NCBI GenBank assembly: GCA_937864375.1 | Contig: CALMJO010000378.1 | Span: 1 to 20,282 of the forward strand | DNA length: 20,282 nucleotides | Direction of reading: 5' to 3' | From: an uncultured Spirochaetota bacterium | GTDB lineage: Bacteria; Spirochaetota; UBA4802; UBA5368 | Part shown: one piece after another, positions 15,008 through 20,282 of the stretch | Layout: the number at the start of each line of letters is the position of its first letter | Position numbering within the stretch: position 1 is the stretch's first letter | Notes under the pieces: model-generated | Databases searched by the model: none | What the model was told of the DNA's origin: nothing | The model's input: the letters and a program-made list of their open reading frames with translations, nothing else | Program-made: the position numbers and the translations under genes

Positions 15008-15201
15008 CTGTCCACCGCCACGCTCTTTTCTAAAAAATACTTACCCGTCAATGAGTCTCGCCACCAGCCCCGTTGATCCGGACGGCATCCGCCGCGCGCG
15101 CGACACCGAACGCGGTGAGCACCGTATATATAAAATACGCATACTACGCCCGGCAATGCAATTATTTCTTGAAATACTATTGAAATTAATATAGTATCTC
15201 C
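15008..15201. promoter_or_regulatory. Divergent promoter region between the CsgG/PEGA gene and the SLOG gene
   Basis: This 194-base AT-rich gap carries control signals for both sides. On the plus strand, TTGAAA (15169-15174) and TATAGT (15190-15195) are 15 bp apart, a short spacing. A 7-bp inverted repeat, ATACTAT (15174-15180) and ATAGTAT (15191-15197) with a 10-bp spacer, overlaps it and could be an operator. On the minus strand, TTGCAT (complement of 15156-15161) and TATTTT (complement of 15132-15137) are 18 bp apart. All are weak calls. Confidence 0.4.
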
Positions 15202-15240
15202 ATGCACACGGATGATATGGAAAGGATGGCGGGAGCAGGC

Positions 15241-15807
15241 ATGAACGATAACGGATCATCGGCGCCGTGTTATTCGGGAATAGGCGCGAAGGACACTCCG
15301 CCCGCCATGATGGCAATCATCGATAAGATTGGCGTCCACATGGCCCGGCACGGCTATATACTGAGGTCGGGAGGGGCCGAGGGGGCGAGCACCGCGTTCG
15401 AACAGGCCTGCGACAGGGCGAAAGGGAAAAAGGAGATTTATCTCCCCTGGCAGGCCTTCAACAAGAATCGTTCCATGCTCTATACGGTTCCCGATCGTGC
15501 CATGAGCATCGTCAGGGAATTCAACCCGGTGTGGTCCACGCAGAACGAGGCCTCCCGCAAGGTGCAGGCCCGTTATGCGATGGTGCTCCTGGGGCGGAAC
15601 CTCGCGCATCCCTCCGCGTGCGTCATCTGCTACACGAAGGAGGGAAAGCTCAAGGGCGGAACGGGGCAGGCCCTCCAGGTGGCGCAGAAGCACGGCATCC
15701 CCGTCTTCAATCTGGGCGCATTCGAATCGGAACCGGCGTCGATCGACGCGAAGATCAGGGAGTTCATGGCCGCGCACTCGATTCCCTGCGACGACCTGGT
15801 TTTATAA
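15241..15807 (+). CDS. SLOG-fold (DprA/LOG-like) protein of the type found in phages
   Basis: 188 residues from the ATG at 15241, chosen because SD GGGAG (15231-15235) is 5 nt upstream; an ATG at 15202 lies too close to the predicted promoter. It shows the Rossmann-like SLOG pattern: YSGIGAKDTPP (about 11-21), the glycine-rich LRSGGAEGASTAFE (about 41-54), a hydrophobic strand CVICYT, and GGTGQALQVAQKHGIPVFNLG. Such proteins bind nucleotides or nucleotide-derived ligands, and relatives are common in phage genomes and near DprA. The exact ligand and role are unknown. No phage structural genes are nearby, so it may be a domesticated gene. Confidence 0.75.
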   Translation: MNDNGSSAPCYSGIGAKDTPPAMMAIIDKIGVHMARHGYILRSGGAEGASTAFEQACDRAKGKKEIYLPWQAFNKNRSMLYTVPDRAMSIVREFNPVWSTQNEASRKVQARYAMVLLGRNLAHPSACVICYTKEGKLKGGTGQALQVAQKHGIPVFNLGAFESEPASIDAKIREFMAAHSIPCDDLVL

Positions 15808-15809
15808 AT

Positions 15810-15826
15810 CCCGGCTTGGCGCCGGG
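15810..15826 (+). terminator. GC-rich hairpin after the SLOG gene
   Basis: CCCGGC (15810-15815) pairs with GCCGGG (15821-15826) over a 5-nt loop. It is 3 bases after the stop codon and followed by CCCTTTCC, so it is a weak terminator or a barrier hairpin. Confidence 0.4.
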
Positions 15827-15850
15827 CCCTTTCCCGCCGATAATTAATCC

Positions 15851-16390
15851 ATGAAACCGCGGATTTCAAGCACAGCGCGCCGGGGCGCGTGCATGATCAT
15901 CATGTCGCTGATCGTTGCGGGCGCGATCGCCTGTTCTCCGCCCCACGTGCGGCATGGCCGGGGATTCAACGGCGCCGACCGGGCCAGGATCGTGGCGACC
16001 GCGGAGCGCTGTGTGGGCGTGCCCTACCGTTACGGCGGGGAGAGTCCCGACGGTTTTGACTGTTCGGGGCTCGTCATGTACGTGTACGGAAAGCACGGCA
16101 TGGTGCTCCCGCGCACGGCCGACGCCCAGTACGATGAAGGCGCGCGGATTACCGTGAAGGCGCTCCAGCCGGGGGACCTGGTTTTCTTCCATACCGCGGG
16201 CAGGGGCAGGATTTCCCACGTGGGCATCTATGTGGGAGACGGGGAGTTCATCCATGCGCCCCGGGCGGGAAAGACCGTGTCCCATGCGCGGCTGGACAAC
16301 AGTTACTGGAGGAAGCATTATGCCGGGGCGGTCACCTATTTCAGGAGAAAAACCGTCCCCGCGGTCAGGCAGGCGTCCAGGGACTCGTAA
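15851..16390 (+). CDS. NlpC/P60 family peptidoglycan hydrolase, lipoprotein
   Basis: 179 residues. The signal ends in VAGAIAC (Cys28), a lipoprotein-type site. The NlpC/P60 cysteine-peptidase domain spans about 42-165. The catalytic Cys71 is in FDCSGLV, His123 in ISHVGIYVGDGEFIHAPR, and the third polar residue may be His135. The sequences ERCVGVPYRYGG and LPRTADAQY are standard in the family. It cleaves bonds in the peptide stem of peptidoglycan in the periplasm, so it acts in cell-wall turnover. No strong SD is visible before the ATG. The gene is a single unit between the SLOG hairpin and the coaD promoter. Confidence 0.92.
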   Translation: MKPRISSTARRGACMIIMSLIVAGAIACSPPHVRHGRGFNGADRARIVATAERCVGVPYRYGGESPDGFDCSGLVMYVYGKHGMVLPRTADAQYDEGARITVKALQPGDLVFFHTAGRGRISHVGIYVGDGEFIHAPRAGKTVSHARLDNSYWRKHYAGAVTYFRRKTVPAVRQASRDS

Positions 16391-16420
16391 AAGCGCGTAA
16401 AACCCCCGGACCGCTCCTCG

Positions 16421-16465
16421 TTTGTCAACTTATTTCTTGACAAAAAGCGTACAGAATAATACTGT
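16421..16465 (+). promoter_or_regulatory. coaD promoter with overlapping inverted repeat
   Basis: TTGACA (16437-16442) matches the -35 consensus perfectly. The -10 is poor: TACTGT at 16460-16465 with 17 bp spacing. The -35 lies inside a perfect inverted repeat, TTTGTCA (16421-16427) and TGACAAA (16438-16444) with a 10-bp spacer. This could be a regulator binding site acting over the promoter. Confidence 0.4.
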
Positions 16466-16497
16466 GAATGAGCTGGAAAGGCACTGGTTGACTTTTT

Positions 16498-16986
16498 ATG
16501 CGGATTGGGATATACCCCGGATCGTTTGATCCGTTAACGAATGGACACATCGACATTATTGAAAGAGCAGGGCAACTTTGCGATAAGCTTATCATCGCTG
16601 TTGCCAGGAACACTTCAAAGCACCCTCTCTTCAGCATGGAGGAGCGTTTGGAGATGCTCGAAACCTGCTGCTCCGGACATAATTCTCAACTTGAAATCGT
16701 CGCTTTCGAGGGCCTGCTGGTTGATTTCTGCCGCGGGCGGAACGTATCGTTCATCATACGCGGTCTGCGCGCGCTTGTCGATTTCGACTATGAATACGCA
16801 ATTGCGCTCATGAACCGCAAGCTGGCCCCCGAGGTTGAGACGGTGTTCCTCATGGCAAGGAGTGAGTATTCTTTCGTTTCCTCGAATATCGTGAAGGAAG
16901 TCGCGTATTTCGGGGGGGATATCTCCTCTCTCATTCCCCAATACGTCCATAACAAGCTCCAGGAGAGACTTTCCAGGAAAACCTAG
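16498..16986 (+). CDS. coaD: Phosphopantetheine adenylyltransferase
   Basis: Fourth step of coenzyme A synthesis: ATP plus 4'-phosphopantetheine gives dephospho-CoA. It has 162 residues, the usual length. The nucleotidyltransferase motif is TNGH (14-17) in YPGSFDPLTNGHIDI. Further signatures are KHPLFSMEERLEML, FIIRGLRALVDFDYEY and SEYSFVSSNIVKEVAYFGGD. The ATG lies behind a poor SD (AAAGG, about 17 nt upstream). The stop is 2 bases before the pta start, so the two are translationally coupled. Confidence 0.97.
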   Translation: MRIGIYPGSFDPLTNGHIDIIERAGQLCDKLIIAVARNTSKHPLFSMEERLEMLETCCSGHNSQLEIVAFEGLLVDFCRGRNVSFIIRGLRALVDFDYEYAIALMNRKLAPEVETVFLMARSEYSFVSSNIVKEVAYFGGDISSLIPQYVHNKLQERLSRKT

Positions 16987-16988
16987 TC

Positions 16989-17984
16989 CTGGAGACCGTC
17001 ATCTTCGAGACATTCAAACAAAGGGTCCGTTCCAAACCCAAGAGAATCGTGTTCGCCGAGGGCGATGACCAGCGCGTCATCGAGGCGGCCGCGCGCCTGC
17101 GCGCCGACGGACTCGTGCGCGAGGCGATTCTTCTGGGCCAGTCGGAATCCATCGGCAGGCAGCTGCGGCCGTTCGGCGTGCGGGAGGGCATAACCGTAGC
17201 CGATTCGCGCGCGCTCGCAAACACCGCCAGGTACCGCGACGAGTACATAAGAGCGCGCAACCTGAGCGTCCTCGAGAACGAGATCCTCGCCGCCGCGATG
17301 AGCAACCCCGTGGTCCAGGGAGCGCTCATGGTGCGCATGGGCGAGGCGGACGGCTTCATAGGCGGTGTGCGTACCAGCACGATGGAAATCCTTTCACACG
17401 GCATCCATATCATCAAGGCGGAGCGAAGCATTGGCGTGGTCACCTCGCTCTGCGTCATATCCTCGCCGGACAGGTCCATCGGGAGCGACGGCCTGCTCGT
17501 CATCGCCGATCCGGTGGTGAATCCCGATCCCTCCGTGGGCGTCCTCGCGAAGATCGCCGAGGCGGCCGCGGGTTTCGCGAGGAGCTTTCTGAGGATTACG
17601 CCCAGGATCGCGTTTCTTTCGTACTCGACCAAGGGAAGCGGGGGCGGGAAGTCGGTGGAAAAGATGCGGCTGGCCGCGGCGCGCGCGAAGGAGCGCATGC
17701 CGGAAACGGTAATCGACGGCGAGCTCCAGCTGGACGCGGCGATTTCGCCGGAGGTGGCGGCGCACAAGGCGCCGGGGAGCGCGCTCGGGGGGAAGGCGAA
17801 CATCCTTATCTTCCCGAACCTCGACAGCGCGAACATCGGGTCCAAAATTCTGGGCTTTTTCGGGAACGCGACATTGATCGGTCCCATAATATACGGGCTT
17901 AAGCGGCCTTACAATGATATTTCACGGGCGGCGCGTGTTGAAGACATCATCAACCTGTCGATCATCACGCAGCTGCAGGAGTAG
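16989..17984 (+). CDS. pta: Phosphate acetyltransferase, probably with a CTG start
   Basis: This interconverts acetyl-CoA and acetyl phosphate. The frame is open from 16953, and the family-typical N-terminus LETVIFETFKQRVRSKPKRI precedes the GTG at 17049. Starting at GTG would cut the conserved beginning. No ATG, GTG or TTG exists between 16953 and 17048 in this frame, so CTG at 16989, 2 bases after the coaD stop, is the likely start; this gives 331 residues, the expected size. AGGA (16975-16978) lies about 10 nt upstream. Other conserved parts are VFAEGDDQRVIEAA, ADGFIGGVRTST, ISSPD, SYSTKGSGGGKSVEKM, GELQLDAAISPEVAAHKAPGS and LIFPNLDSANIGSKI. No acetate kinase gene follows. Confidence 0.88.
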   Translation: METVIFETFKQRVRSKPKRIVFAEGDDQRVIEAAARLRADGLVREAILLGQSESIGRQLRPFGVREGITVADSRALANTARYRDEYIRARNLSVLENEILAAAMSNPVVQGALMVRMGEADGFIGGVRTSTMEILSHGIHIIKAERSIGVVTSLCVISSPDRSIGSDGLLVIADPVVNPDPSVGVLAKIAEAAAGFARSFLRITPRIAFLSYSTKGSGGGKSVEKMRLAAARAKERMPETVIDGELQLDAAISPEVAAHKAPGSALGGKANILIFPNLDSANIGSKILGFFGNATLIGPIIYGLKRPYNDISRAARVEDIINLSIITQLQE

Positions 17985-18046
17985 TTGCATAATGGTCTCG
18001 TACCGTCTCATGCGCAGACGCACACTATATTGAAAGGAGGATTGTT

Positions 18047-19582
18047 ATGGAAATTTCGACAATTCTCCTGGTTTTAGCGATCCCCGTTGTCGGCACGGCA
18101 GGATTTGCGGCGCGCGCCTATCTGGGCAAGGCGCGCCTCAACTCCGCGGAGGCCGAGGCCCGCAGGATCAAGCAGGATTCCATCAAGGAGGCCGAAGCGA
18201 AGCGGAAGGAGCTTCTGATCGAAGCGAAGGACCAGATACTCAAAGACAAGAACAGCTTCGAGAAGGAGATCAAGGACCGCAGGCAGGAGCTTCAGACGGT
18301 CGAAAAGAGAATTCTGCAGAAGGAAGAGTCCCTCGAGTCTCGCGGCGAACAGCTCGAGAAGAGGGAGAAAGTCCTGCAGCACAGGGAGCTTGAAAATCAG
18401 GAAAAGGAAGAAGAATTAAAAAGGGAATTTGAGAAGCACCGCAAGGAGCTGGAAAGGATTTCGGGGCTTACGACGGACCAGGCCAAGGATATCCTTTTAA
18501 AGAACGTGGAGAACGAGGCGCGCTTCGAATCGATCAGGCTCATCAACAAGATCGAGGAAGAGGCGAAGCGCACCGCGGAGAAAAAGGCCAGGGAGATCGT
18601 GCTTTCGGCCATCCAGAGGAACGCGTCGGATTTCACCTCGGAGTGCACCATCACCACGGTCTCGCTTCCCTCGGACGACATGAAGGGAAGGATCATAGGG
18701 CGCGAGGGGCGCAACATCCGCACGCTCGAAAACCTCACGGGCGTCGACATGATCATCGACGACACCCCCGAGGTCGTGGTTATATCGGGCTTTGACCCGG
18801 TGCGCCGCGAGATCGCGCGGCTCTCGCTCGAGCGCCTCATTCAGAACGGGCGCATCCACCCGGCCCGCATCGAGGAGGTCGTGGAAAAGGTCACGACCGA
18901 GCTCGAGGAGAACATGCTCGAAGAGGGCGAAAAGGCCGCCTTCGAGCTGGGCATCCCGGGACTTTCCAAGGACGCGCTCTACCACGTGGGAAAGCTCCGC
19001 TACCGCCTGAGCTATGGGCAGAACATCCTGGCGCACAGCAAGGAGGTCTCCAACCTCGCGGGCATCATGGCCGGGGAGATGGGGCTCGACGTGCTGCTGG
19101 CCAAGCGCTCGGGGCTGCTCCACGACATAGGCAAGGGGAGCATAGTCGAGGGCGAGGGCGCGCACGCGCTCATAGGCGCCGACATGGCCAAGAAGTTCGG
19201 TGAAAGCGGTCACGTGGTGAACGCGATCGCGGCGCACCACAACGACAGGGAGCCCGAGTGCTTCGAGGCCGTAATCATCCAGGTCGCCGACGCGATAAGC
19301 GCGTCCCGGCCCGGCGCACGGCGCGAGTCGCTCGAGACCTACCTCAAGCGCCTTGAGAACCTCGAGTCGATCGCGTACGGGTTCAAAGGCGTCGAAAAGT
19401 GCTACGCGATCCAGGCCGGGAGGGAGCTGCGGGTGCTGGTCGCGAACGATCTCGTGAGCGACGAGCGCGCCGAGATCCTGGCGCGCGAGATCGCGCAGAA
19501 GATCGAGTCGGAGCTCAAGTACCCGGGAATCGTGCGCGTGACCCTGATCAGGGAAAAGCGCATCGTAGAGTACGCCAAGTAG
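18047..19582 (+). CDS. rny: Ribonuclease Y (membrane-anchored endoribonuclease)
   Basis: It initiates mRNA decay at the inner face of the membrane. It has 511 residues, the normal size. The N-terminal membrane anchor is about residues 4-24, followed by a long charged coiled coil to about 190. A KH domain lies at about 200-265 (KGRIIGREGRNIRTLENLTG; the GREG loop binds RNA), and an HD domain at about 325-425 with SGLLHDIGKGSIVEGEGAHA and AAHHNDREP as metal-binding parts. SD AAAGGAGG (6-nt spacing) is near perfect. It is followed by ymdB after a 416-base gap, a pairing widely seen in Firmicutes and spirochaetes. Confidence 0.96.
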   Translation: MEISTILLVLAIPVVGTAGFAARAYLGKARLNSAEAEARRIKQDSIKEAEAKRKELLIEAKDQILKDKNSFEKEIKDRRQELQTVEKRILQKEESLESRGEQLEKREKVLQHRELENQEKEEELKREFEKHRKELERISGLTTDQAKDILLKNVENEARFESIRLINKIEEEAKRTAEKKAREIVLSAIQRNASDFTSECTITTVSLPSDDMKGRIIGREGRNIRTLENLTGVDMIIDDTPEVVVISGFDPVRREIARLSLERLIQNGRIHPARIEEVVEKVTTELEENMLEEGEKAAFELGIPGLSKDALYHVGKLRYRLSYGQNILAHSKEVSNLAGIMAGEMGLDVLLAKRSGLLHDIGKGSIVEGEGAHALIGADMAKKFGESGHVVNAIAAHHNDREPECFEAVIIQVADAISASRPGARRESLETYLKRLENLESIAYGFKGVEKCYAIQAGRELRVLVANDLVSDERAEILAREIAQKIESELKYPGIVRVTLIREKRIVEYAK

Positions 19583-19603
19583 CTGCGTGCCGCGGCACGC
19601 AGC
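19582..19603. terminator. 22-bp perfect palindrome at the end of rny
   Basis: GCTGCGTGCC (19582-19591) is mirrored by GGCACGCAGC (19594-19603), with GC in the middle. It starts on the last base of the rny stop codon. There is no T-run, so it may protect the 3' end or terminate with Rho. Confidence 0.6.
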
Positions 19604-19998
19604 TTGATGGAACAAAGGAAAGGGGGATAGGGGGATTTGACGAGATTGAAGAGATAAAGGCGAAAATGGATTGGCGACAACCTTCATTACATCGGGTGCC
19701 GTCAAACAGACGCGTCCGTCTCTTCACTGCCGGCGAATTTTACGTTATCCCCGTTTTTCGTCTGGCTTAATCGACAAGGGTGCCGGTTAATCGGCACCAT
19801 TGTCTTTCAGGCTTGAATATTTTACGGTTACAGAGTTTGAGGGGACAATCGAAAGGGAGATTTGAAGGACGCATCGCATAAGAGATGCATGAGCCCGATG
19901 GTGCCGCGAGATACTGTGATATGTCGTTATCTCCTCCATCTCTTCTATCCCCATATCTCCCTTTCTTTTGATATGTTATAATTAGAAAGGAATGCGGC
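19604..19998. repeat. Intergenic stretch bounded by GA-rich imperfect inverted repeats
   Basis: The left block 19614-19657 and the reverse complement of the right block 19927-19969 align over about 43 bases with few differences (for example GAGATTGAAGAGATAA against GAGATGGAGGAGATAA). A third related copy is GAAAGGGAGATTTGAA near 19851. Between them is a hairpin with GGTGCCG (19779-19785) and CGGCACC (19792-19798), and a smaller one with GCATC (19871-19875) and GATGC (19884-19888). No convincing protein is encoded. It resembles a MITE-like or mosaic intergenic repeat of about 356 bp. Confidence 0.5.
19974..19982 (+). promoter_or_regulatory. Extended -10 promoter TGTTATAAT before ymdB
   Basis: A consensus -10 TATAAT (19977-19982) has the extended TGn element directly upstream. 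The -35 region is not recognisable, which an extended -10 can tolerate. Transcription would start about 10 nt before the ATG, leaving room only for the SD AAAGG (19986-19990). Confidence 0.5.
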
Positions 19999-20236
19999 AT
20001 GGATGAAAGCCTTAACGTTCTCGTGATCGGCGACGTGGTGGGGAAGCCGGGGCGCAGGATCGTCTCGCGCAAGCTCGCCGACCTCAGGAACGAGCACCGT
20101 GTCGACATGGTGATCGCGAACGGCGAGAACGGGGCGGGCGGGAACGCCATTACGCCCTCTGTCTGCCATGAGCTCTTCGATTCCGGGGTGGACGTGATCA
20201 CCACGGGGAACCACGTGTGGGACAACAAGGACATAC
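19999..20236 (+). CDS. ymdB: YmdB-family metallophosphoesterase, 5' part only (cut off by adapter)
   Basis: The first 79 codons of a YmdB (TIGR00282-type) cyclic-nucleotide phosphodiesterase, a family of about 260 residues that in Bacillus hydrolyses 2',3'-cyclic nucleotides. The dimetal motifs are visible: GDVVGKPGR (Asp11), ANGENGAGG and TTGNHVWDNKD. The ATG at 19999 has SD AAAGG eight bases upstream; the ATG at 19992 runs into a stop. The reading frame runs on past 20236, but those codons (giving VSYTHLRAHET and on) are adapter sequence and must not be treated as protein. Confidence 0.93.
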
Positions 20237-20282
20237 CTGTCTCTTATACACATCTCCGAGCCCACGAGACCGTACTAGATCT
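20237..20282. other. Illumina Nextera adapter and index sequence (artefact, not genomic)
   Basis: 20237-20255 is CTGTCTCTTATACACATCT, the Tn5 mosaic end used in Nextera libraries. 20256-20270 is CCGAGCCCACGAGAC, the read-2 adapter tail. 20271-20278 is CGTACTAG, an i7 index, and ATCT begins the P7 part. The order is exactly that of adapter read-through from a short insert, so the contig ends in untrimmed adapter. Confidence 0.98.

Noticed and set aside
16421..16444. TTTGTCA/TGACAAA read as an intrinsic terminator after the NlpC/P60 gene
   Set aside because: Neither strand has a T-run after the stem, and the right arm contains a consensus -35, so a regulatory site is more likely.
18497..19705. 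A 402-codon open frame on the minus strand, antisense to rny
   Set aside because: Shadow of rny caused by high GC and codon bias; no motifs and no ribosome binding site.
1..20236. Search for CRISPR arrays, tRNA, rRNA and insertion sequences
   Set aside because: No regularly spaced repeats, no recognisable tRNA cloverleaf or rRNA, and no transposase gene were seen by eye.
19945..20265. A minus-strand open frame beginning MGSEMCIRD
   Set aside because: Its start lies in the sequencing adapter and the rest is antisense to ymdB.

Overview
The window is 20,282 bases from a GC-rich bacterium with a Gram-negative envelope. That envelope is inferred from several lipoproteins, a protein ending in a beta-barrel-like domain, and periplasmic proteins. 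The gene set (glycine cleavage, tungstate uptake, phosphate acetyltransferase) suits an anaerobic or fermentative life. The rny-ymdB pair and a class III nucleotide cyclase with a transmembrane sensor are compatible with Spirochaetota, but this placement is tentative: no rRNA or other firm marker is present. The sequence is a contig end, because the last 46 bases (20237-20282) are Illumina Nextera adapter plus index and not genomic DNA.

Left part (1-7122, + strand). The window opens inside an FAD/NAD(P)H disulfide-oxidoreductase that abuts gcvT, gcvH and gcvPA, so the four genes form one glycine-cleavage operon. gcvPB is not next to them. A new promoter, an 18-codon mini-ORF and a strong hairpin then precede a small lipoprotein gene. 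Next comes a complete tungstate-type ABC transporter, tupA-tupB-tupC.

Middle (7123-11894, + strand). A good sigma70-type promoter drives a three-gene unit. It encodes a membrane-bound class III nucleotide cyclase with an altered purine-binding site, a single-pass coiled-coil membrane protein overlapping it by 4 bp, and a secreted periplasmic protein. The last two are not recognised. This is the best candidate in the window for an undescribed system, namely envelope-sensing cyclic-nucleotide signalling. A strong hairpin and then a YhhN/TMEM86-type membrane protein follow.

Accessory stretch (11895-15200, mostly - strand). It holds a four-helix membrane protein with a structured leader of about 220 nt, a perfect 48-bp palindrome, an AT-richer small lipoprotein, and a CsgG-like/PEGA/beta-barrel protein. 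The lipoprotein and the CsgG-like gene are co-transcribed on the - strand.

Right part (15201-20236, + strand). A phage-type SLOG (DprA/LOG-like) protein and an NlpC/P60 lipoprotein come first. They are followed by coaD with pta immediately downstream (pta apparently starts at CTG), rny (RNase Y), and the 5' part of ymdB. A 416-base gap before ymdB is bounded by GA-rich imperfect inverted repeats. coaD and pta both concern coenzyme A, while rny and ymdB are a widely conserved pair linked to RNA turnover.
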